From Acidimicrobiaceae bacterium (GTDB taxonomy: Bacteria; Actinomycetota; Acidimicrobiia; Acidimicrobiales; UBA10347), in the NCBI GenBank assembly GCA_003485885.1, contig DNHM01000191.1:1292-29977 (forward strand): a stretch of 28,686 bases of DNA, read 5' to 3'. Positions 8,181 through 15,542 of the stretch are shown in pieces (positions within the stretch are counted from its first letter, which is position 1; each line of letters starts with the position of its first letter). A program made the translations under genes and the position numbers. The notes below the pieces were generated by a model. That model had not been told where the DNA came from, made no database searches, and worked only from the letters and a program-made list of their open reading frames with translations.

Positions 8181-9361
8181 CCGGCTGGGATCTCGCCGAC
8201 GATTCCTTCTACTAGCCACTGGCAGCAGGCACCACGATCACCGAACGCAATGGTTTCGCCTTCGGCGATGACGATGTTGCCCTGGTTGTCCATGATTGGG
8301 CCAGCGAAGATGTCGAAGGTGCCGTCGATGATTCCGGCAACCCGCTCGTCGATGAGGTCAAGGGTTTCTTGGGTGACGTCGGGGCCGTAGGGAGCGAACT
8401 CGATCCAACCCTCTTTGAGACCACCATAGGAATTACCGGCCTCGAACTCGCCGGCCAGAATGTCCTCGATCTGTTCGATGTAGTACGTGCTCCAGTCGAA
8501 GAGCAGTGACGATGCCCATGCCTCGGGTTCGAAGTCAGACCAGTCGTTGGTGTAACCGATGACGTAGCCGTCGTTCTGTGCCATCACCGTGGCGTAGACC
8601 TGGGAGCCAACCTCGTGAGCGATCACGTCTGCGCCAGCGTTGGCCAGAGCTTCGGCAGCTTGTTGCTCGATCGCAGGATCGAACCAGGTGTTCAGGTAGA
8701 CGGCGCGAACTTCGGCGTCGGGGTTCACTTCACGAGCACCGAGGGTGAAAGCGTTCAACGCACGGTTGACCTCTTCGAATGGGAAACCGACCGGGTAACC
8801 AATGATATTTGACTTGGTCAGGCTGCCGGCCACGATGCCGTCCATGTACCGGCCGTCTTCGGAGGCTTGGGCGAAGTGTCCAACGTTGGGCTGTGGCTCA
8901 AAGCCAGCCCAGGTCAAGAAGTAGACCTCAGGGTTTTCGTCGGCGACGTCCATCATGTCGAACTGGTAGAAGGTCGTACCGATCACCAGATCTGCACCGG
9001 CGTCGACAGCGTCTTGGAACGCGTTCGTAGCTGGCTGTCCTGGCTCGATCTCTTCAACGAAGCTGAAGTCGATACCGGGGAAGTTGGCTTCCATCTTGCG
9101 ACCACTGCGCAAGTGGGTGGTGTTCCAACCGCCGTCTTCGGCGGAACCGTCGAGAATCATGACGACCTTGAAGTCGCTGTAGTCCTCGCCGCTGGCCTCG
9201 GTTTCGGCCGGCTCGGTTTCCGTGGACTCGGTGTCGGTCGCAGAGGTTTTGGTCTCGGTTGAGTCACTGCCGCCGCACGCTGCGGCAAGCATGCTCAGAG
9301 CAAGTAACAGAACTGTGAGTAGTCGGAAGTGGTGGCGGGGGCGCTTGTGCATAGTCAGCAT
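8177..9361 (-). CDS. BMP-family substrate-binding lipoprotein (purine/nucleoside type)
   Basis: This 394-aa extracytoplasmic solute-binding protein is the first gene of the eight-gene operon. A basic, hydrophobic signal peptide ends in a lipobox, MLAAAC with the lipidated Cys at 29. A Thr/Glu-rich tether and a Bmp/PnrA fold follow: VVMILDGSAEDGGWN, AVDAGADLVIGTTF, GRYMDGIVAG and AEALANAGADVIAHE. ATG 9361 is preferred over ATG 9352 because a GAGAAG lies 5 nt upstream. The open frame up to 9475 would start in the divergent promoter. Characterised relatives bind purine nucleosides or adenine. The enzymes of the operon suggest a methylated purine ligand here, which is inference. Confidence 0.92.
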   Translation of the reverse strand: MLTMHKRPRHHFRLLTVLLLALSMLAAACGGSDSTETKTSATDTESTETEPAETEASGEDYSDFKVVMILDGSAEDGGWNTTHLRSGRKMEANFPGIDFSFVEEIEPGQPATNAFQDAVDAGADLVIGTTFYQFDMMDVADENPEVYFLTWAGFEPQPNVGHFAQASEDGRYMDGIVAGSLTKSNIIGYPVGFPFEEVNRALNAFTLGAREVNPDAEVRAVYLNTWFDPAIEQQAAEALANAGADVIAHEVGSQVYATVMAQNDGYVIGYTNDWSDFEPEAWASSLLFDWSTYYIEQIEDILAGEFEAGNSYGGLKEGWIEFAPYGPDVTQETLDLIDERVAGIIDGTFDIFAGPIMDNQGNIVIAEGETIAFGDRGACCQWLVEGIVGEIPAG

Positions 9362-9389
9362 TATGGCTTCTCGCTTGTTTCGGAAATGT

Positions 9390-9401
9390 TTCGTGAACGA
9401 A
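9390..9401. repeat. Short palindrome in leader of the importer operon
   Basis: TTCGT-GA-ACGAA is a perfect 5-bp-arm palindrome 29 bp upstream of the binding-protein start. It is flanked by a second small palindrome, TTTC-G-GAAA, at about 9379-9387. Its position suggests an operator for the minus-strand operon, but 5-bp arms can arise by chance. Confidence 0.4.
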
Positions 9402-9444
9402 GTTCTCGGGACGCAAGCCAACGTTAGCAGTCGTGACTTCGCGA

Positions 9445-9490
9445 CCATAGAAGAGGCGATGTGTACCGAGTACATCTTGCCTCTCTATGG
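9445..9490. promoter_or_regulatory. Large imperfect inverted repeat (operator or leader hairpin)
   Basis: The outer arms CCATAG (9445-9450) and CTATGG (9485-9490) pair. AGAGGC (9452-9457) then pairs with GCCTCT (9479-9484), and GATGT (9458-9462) with ACATC (9472-9476). This gives 17 base pairs with a 1-nt and a 2-nt bulge around a 9-nt loop. The core also reads TGTAC-CGA-GTACA. The element ends 10 nt before the GGAGG of the amidohydrolase gene. It could therefore be a dimeric repressor site or an mRNA leader hairpin. Confidence 0.65.
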
Positions 9491-9500
9491 TGGACCTTTC

Positions 9501-9505
9501 GGAGG
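9501..9505 (+). promoter_or_regulatory. Shine-Dalgarno site deciding the amidohydrolase start
   Basis: GGAGG lies 6 nt before ATG 9512. It fixes that ATG over the in-frame start at 9461, which would fall inside the inverted repeat. Confidence 0.8.
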
Positions 9506-9511
9506 CAGCCA

Positions 9512-10882
9512 ATGACCAGTTTTTTGCTTGAAAACGCGATCGTCATCCCGTGTGAAGGTGATCGCACTGTGATCGACCCAGGATCCGTGCTCGTGGTCGA
9601 CGGGCGCATCGAGGCGGTCGACCGCACCGACTTGTTGGCGACACATCCGGCGGCAGCCAACGTCGAACGTATTGATCTGACCGATCACCTGCTTATCCCG
9701 GGCCTGCACAACGCCCATCTGCACTCAGGTTTGTTGCGGGGCACTGCTGAGGGACTGGCGTTGTGGGAGTGGCTCGAACAACACGTTGATCCGGCGCATC
9801 GGGCGCTCACTCCTGAGATCGCCGAAGCTGCGTCGTGGATGGCCTACACGGAAGGACTCCGGACCGGCACCACCAGTGTGTTGGACATGTGGCGGTTCAT
9901 GGAAGGGTCGGCCAACGCCGCCGAAAAGATCGGCATCCGAGCCACGCTCGCGCCGTACACCGCCGACAAGTACGACTGGTTCGACACCCTGGAAACCAAT
10001 CGGCGCCTGCTCGAGACCCACCACAATGTGGCCAATGGTCGCGTCCGAGCCTGGGTCGGGCTCGAGCACATGTTTTATTGCTCACCGCAGATGTTCCGCG
10101 ATGCTGCGGCGTTGGCCGAAGAGTTCGATGTTGGTGTGCATACCCATTCGAGCGAGACCGTGTGGGAAGTCGAAGAGAGTGTGCGGCAGTACGGCATGCG
10201 GCCAATCGAGGTCTTCGCCGACCGGGGCATCCTCGACGGCCGAGCGGTGATTGCCCATGGCGTGTGGCTCGATGAACGAGAGGTCGACGTCTGCGTCGAA
10301 CGAGGAACCGCAGTTACCCACTGTCCGTGTTCGAACATGAAGCTCACGTCGGGTGCTGCACCCATAGGCGCCTATCGCGACGCGGGTATGACGGTCGCAC
10401 TTGGCACCGACGGTGAAAAAGAAAACAACAATCTCGACATGATCGAAGAGCTCAAATTTGGCTCACTGTTGGCCAAGCTCTCTACCCAGGACCCCGCGGC
10501 TGGTGACCCATGGGATCTGCTCGAAATGGCGACTCGCGAGGGTGCCAAGGCACTCGGCCTCGACGACATCACCGGCACCATCGAGGTCGGCAAGGACGCC
10601 GATCTGGTCGCGGTCAATATGCGAGCGCTGCACTTTGTGCCACTGTTTCGCAACCAGGACTTCAACGCGGTGGCCCATCTGGTGTTCTCGGCATCGGGCC
10701 GGGATGTGACCGACGTGTGGGTGCAGGGCAATCGGCTCGTCGAAGCCGGCGAGGTCACCTCGGTCGATGTGGTCGAAGTAGCGAACCGAGCTCAGGAGGC
10801 AGCCGAGGACCTCTTCGCTCGCCGCCGGGCCATGGGGCCTCCAGTCGCCGGCCCAGCCGCCCAACTCGGCAAGACTGTCTAG
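9512..10882 (+). CDS. Amidohydrolase-superfamily deaminase (SAH/MTA deaminase, TrzN/AtzA-like)
   Basis: This 456-aa metal-dependent hydrolase has the full aminohydrolase pattern. The HxH motif is in GLHNAHLHSG (H69, H71), metal and proton-shuttle residues are in VHTHSSET (H212, E215), AHGVWL supplies H249, and LGTDG the catalytic D300. The next motif reads GEKENNNLDM rather than the common GxASNNNLDM. Relatives deaminate ring amino groups of purines, S-adenosylhomocysteine, guanine or s-triazines. It is the first gene of the plus-strand operon, divergent from the importer/N-demethylase operon. A purine-deamination step after N-demethylation is the natural hypothesis, but the exact substrate cannot be read from the sequence. 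Confidence 0.88.
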   Translation: MTSFLLENAIVIPCEGDRTVIDPGSVLVVDGRIEAVDRTDLLATHPAAANVERIDLTDHLLIPGLHNAHLHSGLLRGTAEGLALWEWLEQHVDPAHRALTPEIAEAASWMAYTEGLRTGTTSVLDMWRFMEGSANAAEKIGIRATLAPYTADKYDWFDTLETNRRLLETHHNVANGRVRAWVGLEHMFYCSPQMFRDAAALAEEFDVGVHTHSSETVWEVEESVRQYGMRPIEVFADRGILDGRAVIAHGVWLDEREVDVCVERGTAVTHCPCSNMKLTSGAAPIGAYRDAGMTVALGTDGEKENNNLDMIEELKFGSLLAKLSTQDPAAGDPWDLLEMATREGAKALGLDDITGTIEVGKDADLVAVNMRALHFVPLFRNQDFNAVAHLVFSASGRDVTDVWVQGNRLVEAGEVTSVDVVEVANRAQEAAEDLFARRRAMGPPVAGPAAQLGKTV

Positions 10883-10956
10883 TTATTGTGGTCTAAGGGT
10901 CACGGTCTAGACACGCTCATGACATGTCGTGCGCACGAAGATGCCAAACTGGATGC

Positions 10957-12009
10957 ATGAGCCTTGCTTCCGTGCAAACCCGTATGCCTGTTGTTGCCGT
11001 GGCTGGCACCGCTGCCGACCGAGGACACCAACATGGTGAGCTTCTTCGTGATGCCATTGCCGAATGTGTCGCGATCTACGACGGCGTCTTCAAGCTGTCC
11101 GACGACGAGGTTGCACGCCGCTCCGCTCACTTCGAGGCGGTCACCCGTGCGTGGCATCCTGAGTTAGCCGCGGAAATTGATGCCATCGCTGAGAGTTCCG
11201 GGCAACCGCGACATTGGGTATGGGCCCTGAATGCTCGCAGCGAGATCATGTCATTCACCGGAGCCCAGGAGACCGAGTGCACCTCGGTGTGGTCGCCGTC
11301 GACCACGACGTTGGCGCAGAACTGGGACTGGTTGGCTTGCCTCGAACCACTCACGGTGGTTCTCGATGCAACCCACGAAGACGATCACCACGTGGTGACC
11401 GTGACCGAACCCGGCATGGTGGGCAAGGTCGGCATGTCGAGCGCTGGCACTGCGGTGGGTCTGAACTTCTTGTACTCACCAGAACCTCTGGACGGTGTGC
11501 CGGTGCATGTGCTGTTGCGAGCACTCCTTGATGCGCGGAGCCACGACGAGGTCGAACAGGTCGTTTCTACTGCAGGCACAGGACGTTCCGCGCATGTTTT
11601 CCTGGCAAAGTCAAACGGTGTCGGATCGAGCATCGAGTACACCGGGTCACAGATGTGGCGCCGTGACTCTGCGGGGGATCCACTGCTGCACACCAACCAT
11701 TTTGTGAACGGTGGCGCGGCCGGCGCCGAGTTGCCTCAGGGTGCTGGTGGTCCAAACAGCGAGGCTCGATATGACCGGTCGGTTGCCTTGGTCGACGAAC
11801 ATGGAGTGGATTCTGCCGCTTCGGTCCTCCAGCTTCTCGACGACCGGGGCAACGACGAGTTTCCGATCTGTCGCTCGTGGGCGCCGTCACCCACCCTGGG
11901 TCTTGATTCGGGCACGGTGTGCGCCGTTGCCATGCGATTGAGTGACAACGAGATGGATGTGCGACTCGGTCCTGACCCCAGCGGTTCCTGGCAGACACAT
12001 ACGGTCTGA
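10957..12009 (+). CDS. C45-family acyltransferase/peptidase-like Ntn hydrolase (penicillin acyltransferase-like)
   Basis: This protein of about 350 aa is related to acyl-CoA:6-aminopenicillanate acyltransferase. Family features are an N-terminal GTAADRGHQHGELLRD, WALNARSE, and the cleavage/nucleophile region ECTSVW (Cys about 108), followed by AQNWDW. The Cys would become the N-terminal nucleophile after autoprocessing. The start is uncertain: ATG 10924, 10957 and 10984 all lack a strong Shine-Dalgarno site, and I prefer 10957. It lies 74 bp after the deaminase and 23 bp before the Rieske oxygenase. Most bacterial homologues act on N-acyl amides of unknown identity. Here it might hydrolyse an amide in the pathway, but nothing in the sequence proves that. 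Confidence 0.8.
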   Translation: MSLASVQTRMPVVAVAGTAADRGHQHGELLRDAIAECVAIYDGVFKLSDDEVARRSAHFEAVTRAWHPELAAEIDAIAESSGQPRHWVWALNARSEIMSFTGAQETECTSVWSPSTTTLAQNWDWLACLEPLTVVLDATHEDDHHVVTVTEPGMVGKVGMSSAGTAVGLNFLYSPEPLDGVPVHVLLRALLDARSHDEVEQVVSTAGTGRSAHVFLAKSNGVGSSIEYTGSQMWRRDSAGDPLLHTNHFVNGGAAGAELPQGAGGPNSEARYDRSVALVDEHGVDSAASVLQLLDDRGNDEFPICRSWAPSPTLGLDSGTVCAVAMRLSDNEMDVRLGPDPSGSWQTHTV

Positions 12010-12032
12010 CGTTCGCAAGGGAGCCCGAGCGG

Positions 12033-13052
12033 GTGACGGATACACACATAATCGATGACGCACGCGAACAGGCGCTGCTGCGCCGTTATTGGTATGCGGC
12101 CTCGTATTCGAGTGCGCTAGGCGCGGGCCCGGTCTCGGTCACGATCTTGGGCGAAGACATTGTGATCGTTCGCCTCGACGGCGAACTGGTAGCAAGTCGT
12201 GACCAATGCCCGCACCGAGGTGCGCCGTTATCGGGCGGCATCGTCGTCAATCACGAAGGTGGTGAGTGTCTGCGGTGCCCGTATCACGCGCTCCATTTCG
12301 ACGGCACCGGTGCTGCTGTGCATCTGCCGGGCGCCCCCGGTGATCGATTGCCGTCGCGGGTCAATCTCGCCCTGCTGCCGTGCGAAGAACGACATGGCAT
12401 TGTGTGGGTCTGCCTCGATGCGGCGCCACTCGGCGATATCCCAGCATGGCCAGCGTTTGATCGGCCAGATGTGGCGAGGTTCCAGAGCGATCTCGAAGTC
12501 TGGCAGGCGATGCCGTCTCGAATCTCCGAGAACTTCAACGACCTGGCCCACCTGTCGATCATCCACGCGGCCACGTTTGGTGATGCCTCAAACACCGCAG
12601 TGCCGGCCGAGACCTTGACCGTGTCCGACGACGGGCACACGATCACCCATTCGGTGACCATGCCCCAGCTCGATCGACAGACCCACGATGGGCCGCTGGT
12701 GCCGGTCAGGGTTGCGTACACCTATGTCCACGCGATGGCGTTCTCGACCGAGTTGTGCATTCAGTACGACGACGTGCGGACGGAGTGGATTCAGATGACA
12801 GCCACGCCACTGACCGCTACGTCGGCACTCGTCTTTCAGCAGAGCGCCCGCAACTTCGATATCGACGGTGACATCGCGGCCTGGCGAGAATTCCAGATCA
12901 CGGTGAACGGCGAAGACCGTGATCTGCTCGAGGTGCTCAAGCCAAAACGTATTGCCATCGATGGTTCCGAGTCGGGCGAGATTGCCCTGTCGGTTGATGC
13001 GTTTACGATTGCGTACCGGCGACTGTGGCGACAGGTTCTGGGCCAGACCTAG
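12033..13052 (+). CDS. Rieske non-haem iron oxygenase, complete alpha subunit (NdmA/NdmB/VanA-type)
   Basis: This 339-aa protein has an intact Rieske cluster, C59-P-H61 in CPHRG and C82-x2-H85 in CPYHALHF. An intact mononuclear iron site follows in ENFNDLAHLSIIH (D170, H173, H178). The length and the C-terminal TIAYRRLWRQVL match monooxygenases that remove O- or N-methyl groups. The GTG start at 12033 has AAGGGAG upstream (12017-12023). There is no reductase or ferredoxin next to it in this operon, so the NdmD-like fusion in the divergent operon is the likely electron donor, as NdmD serves NdmA and NdmB in Pseudomonas. Its 3' end overlaps the convergent MFS gene by 50 bp. N-demethylation of a second position is a reasonable but unproved role. 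Confidence 0.88.
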   Translation: MTDTHIIDDAREQALLRRYWYAASYSSALGAGPVSVTILGEDIVIVRLDGELVASRDQCPHRGAPLSGGIVVNHEGGECLRCPYHALHFDGTGAAVHLPGAPGDRLPSRVNLALLPCEERHGIVWVCLDAAPLGDIPAWPAFDRPDVARFQSDLEVWQAMPSRISENFNDLAHLSIIHAATFGDASNTAVPAETLTVSDDGHTITHSVTMPQLDRQTHDGPLVPVRVAYTYVHAMAFSTELCIQYDDVRTEWIQMTATPLTATSALVFQQSARNFDIDGDIAAWREFQITVNGEDRDLLEVLKPKRIAIDGSESGEIALSVDAFTIAYRRLWRQVLGQT

Positions 13053-14493
13053 TGCGGCGGGCTACGAAGATGCCCACGATCATGGCTCCGGCGGCAAAGA
13101 ACAAGCCGGCGTTCGATGCGGCTCGAAAAGCCGACCGGCTTTCGTCGCTGGCGATGTCGCTGACAAGGGTCGACTGCCCTTCGTCGAGCTGTGCTTCGAA
13201 GACGATCCGTTGGATCGCCCCGAGCACGCCAACACCAATCGAGGCACCGAGCTCGATGGACATGTCGTTGAGGCTGGCGGCAGAACCAGCAAAGGCAGGT
13301 TCGACCTCGCCCACGACTCGGTCAACCGAGAGCGGAATGGCAAGACCGTTCCCTGCGCCAGCAACCAGCCCGGCCACGATGAACACAGGACGGTTGCCTT
13401 CGGGTACGAGGCCCATGCCGACATAACCCACGGCCATGATGACCAGCCCAAAGGTGATCACGTTTGACACGCCGAACCGTTCACTCAATGGCATGCAGGT
13501 GTTGGCCACAATGACTTCGATCACGCCGATGGGCACCAGGAGTAACCCGGTGACCAGTGCCGTCTCCTGCCAGCCGATCTGCAACAACAATGCGGCCACA
13601 AACAACACGCCGTTGAAACCAATCGCGGCGATGACCAGGGTGCCTGCTCCCGCAACACGATCGCGATCATCGAACAACGACAGTGGCAACAGGGGGTCGG
13701 GTGTCCGTCGCTCGTGGGCAATGAACGCGGCGATAAATACGAATGAGCCGATGACCGCAGAGATAGTGGTCACGGCGAGGGGGTGACCTGGACCCTCGAT
13801 AGCGACGTAGACCAGACAACCAACGGCCGCAACTGAGAGCACGGTGCCAATGATGTCGAAGCGACCGGTGCGTTGTCCGGGAAGCACCGGCACCCAGACC
13901 CGAGCGCCCACCAGGCCAAGCACGGCGAGAGCTGCGTTCAACACGAACACGGCTTGCCATCCCGAGATGGTGATCAGCCAGCCACCAATGGCGGGGCCGA
14001 ATGCTCCACCTGCGCCAGCCAGGCTTGCCCAGAGGGCGATGGCCCGTCCTCGATCTTGGTTGTTGAATACCTCGCTTATTGCCGACAGGGTTGCCGGCAT
14101 CATGATCGCAGCGCCGAGACCAGCAATGACGCGAGCGATAATCATCACGTTGACTGAGCCGGCGGTGGCTCCGAAGCCATTTCCCGCAGCGAAGATTGCG
14201 AAGCCGAGGATCAGCGCAGCACGACGTCCGATGCGATCGCCGAGTGCACCTCCGGCGAGCAGGAGCCCGGCGAAGACCACGGCATAGGAGTCAACAATCC
14301 ATTGCAGATCGTCGATCTCGGCGTCAAAGTCACCAGCGATTTCTGGCAGTGCAACATTGAGGGCGGTGAGCGCAACAACGAGCAGAAAGACACCAAGGCA
14401 TGAAACTGCAAGCGTGCGCCGCCGGTCAGGATGACCCTGGCCAGGTAGTTCAGCTTGCGAAGTCAGAACGAAGCGCCGCCTTGTCACTGTCAT
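13003..14493 (-). CDS. DHA2-type MFS transporter
   Basis: This protein of about 496 aa has 14 predicted membrane segments, starting at TLAVSCLGVFLLVVALTALN. The motif A region is GGALGDRIGRR, and QWIVDSYAVVFAGLLL is typical of the drug:H+ antiporter-2 family. Three starts are possible: ATG 14520, ATG 14493 and GTG 14487. All overlap the end of the upstream deaminase gene and none has a clear Shine-Dalgarno site. I give 14493 as the middle option. Translation is probably coupled to the deaminase. It could export a toxic intermediate or product, or act as an alternative purine carrier; the sequence does not decide. Confidence 0.85.
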   Translation of the reverse strand: MTVTRRRFVLTSQAELPGQGHPDRRRTLAVSCLGVFLLVVALTALNVALPEIAGDFDAEIDDLQWIVDSYAVVFAGLLLAGGALGDRIGRRAALILGFAIFAAGNGFGATAGSVNVMIIARVIAGLGAAIMMPATLSAISEVFNNQDRGRAIALWASLAGAGGAFGPAIGGWLITISGWQAVFVLNAALAVLGLVGARVWVPVLPGQRTGRFDIIGTVLSVAAVGCLVYVAIEGPGHPLAVTTISAVIGSFVFIAAFIAHERRTPDPLLPLSLFDDRDRVAGAGTLVIAAIGFNGVLFVAALLLQIGWQETALVTGLLLVPIGVIEVIVANTCMPLSERFGVSNVITFGLVIMAVGYVGMGLVPEGNRPVFIVAGLVAGAGNGLAIPLSVDRVVGEVEPAFAGSAASLNDMSIELGASIGVGVLGAIQRIVFEAQLDEGQSTLVSDIASDESRSAFRAASNAGLFFAAGAMIVGIFVARRTRSGPEPVATVAGTQS

Positions 14494-15463
14494 CAAGCCA
14501 GGAAGCGGTGATCGCCGCATCGCGAATACTCATCATTGCAGCGTGGTCGAGGCCAAACGCGGCGGAGACCCGTTCGTATTCATCGGCGAGATCGAACTGG
14601 AAGAACGCTGGATCGTCGCTGTTGAGCGTGACCAACACACCCGCGTCGCGCTGAGCTGCGAATGGGTGATCAGCAAGCGTGTCGACGATCGACAACTCTA
14701 CGTTGGACGTGGGGCAGTTGGTGAGAGGGATCTGCTCGTCGACCACCCGTTTGGTGAGTTCGGGATCTTCGAGCAGGCGAGTTCCATGGTCGATGCGGTC
14801 GATCCCGGCTTCGACCATGTGGCGGATGTTGTCGGCGGGGCCATCTTCGCCGCAGTGGAAACAGGTCTTGAGGCCGATGTTCTTGGCCTCGGCCATAAGT
14901 GGCGCAAACATGCGGTGGTCGAGACCTCGCTCGGTTGAGTCGCCACCGATACCAATCAGCAAATCGCGATCAAGACCACGTGCGACTTCGAGCAGGCCCA
15001 TCGCTGGTCCGAGGCCCTTGGGCTTGTCGATATCCAGGATGAGCCGGGTACGTACACCGAAGTCGGCTTCGCCCTCGGCGACACCGGCTACTAGCCCTTG
15101 CCACATGGTCTCGAACGGCACACCACGATCCAGATGGAAACCGGGGGAGAAGAACATCTCGCGGTAGGTGATGCCGGCCTTCGCTCCGTCTTCGGCTGCT
15201 TCATACGCCAACCGATGGAAGTCATTTGGTTCGAGCAGAACCGAGCACACGGTGCCGAACGCAGCCAGAAAGTCGGCGAGCGACTCGTATTCGTAGAGGT
15301 CAGCGGGATCAGCGACGCCGATGTCGATGCCATGATGGGCGGCGAGTTCAGCAACCGTCTGAACCCGCGCCGTGCCTTCGACATGACAGTGGAGCTCAAC
15401 TTTGGGAAGCAATCGCAATGGCGAGTCGGGCGCTGCAATCTTCGGGGCGGAGTTGGTTGCCAT
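14450..15463 (-). CDS. Adenosine/adenine deaminase-family protein
   Basis: This 337-aa TIM-barrel deaminase has recognisable catalytic elements: ELHCHVEG (zinc H25, H27), HCGE (H203, E206 for HAGE), DHGTRL (H226), NCPTSNVEL, and NSDDPAFF (D283, D284). Several motif positions are unusual: Glu for Asp in H-x-H-x-[D/E]-G, Cys in HCGE, and GIGGDSTERG where classical enzymes read D-L-[A/x]-G-x-E. The substrate may therefore be a modified adenine or nucleoside rather than adenosine. The family also includes adenine deaminases and N6-methyl-AMP deaminases. The ATG has no Shine-Dalgarno site and may be leaderless. It heads a two-gene unit with the MFS transporter and is divergent from an SDR. Confidence 0.85.
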   Translation of the reverse strand: MATNSAPKIAAPDSPLRLLPKVELHCHVEGTARVQTVAELAAHHGIDIGVADPADLYEYESLADFLAAFGTVCSVLLEPNDFHRLAYEAAEDGAKAGITYREMFFSPGFHLDRGVPFETMWQGLVAGVAEGEADFGVRTRLILDIDKPKGLGPAMGLLEVARGLDRDLLIGIGGDSTERGLDHRMFAPLMAEAKNIGLKTCFHCGEDGPADNIRHMVEAGIDRIDHGTRLLEDPELTKRVVDEQIPLTNCPTSNVELSIVDTLADHPFAAQRDAGVLVTLNSDDPAFFQFDLADEYERVSAAFGLDHAAMMSIRDAAITASWLDDSDKAALRSDFAS

Positions 15464-15542
15464 GAAGAGAATCTAGTTGTGACCGTTCATGGCTGCAGCA
15501 TTGCCGTGTTGCCGGGGGATGAATTCGTGCCAGGCTGCTCGT

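Larger units (their letters stand above)
9362..9511. promoter_or_regulatory. Divergent promoter region between transporter/demethylase operon and deaminase operon
   Basis: This is a 150-bp noncoding stretch between two divergent operons that look functionally linked. It holds two palindromic elements (9390-9401 and 9445-9490, listed separately) and the Shine-Dalgarno GGAGG at 9501-9505. I cannot pick -10/-35 boxes with confidence. No regulator gene is nearby in the window. Confidence 0.6.

Noticed and set aside
8181..8219. Upstream ATG for the double ABC ATPase
   Set aside because: It adds an Arg-rich tail coded inside the binding-protein gene. GTG 8180 gives a clean GTGA overlap and the usual N-terminus.
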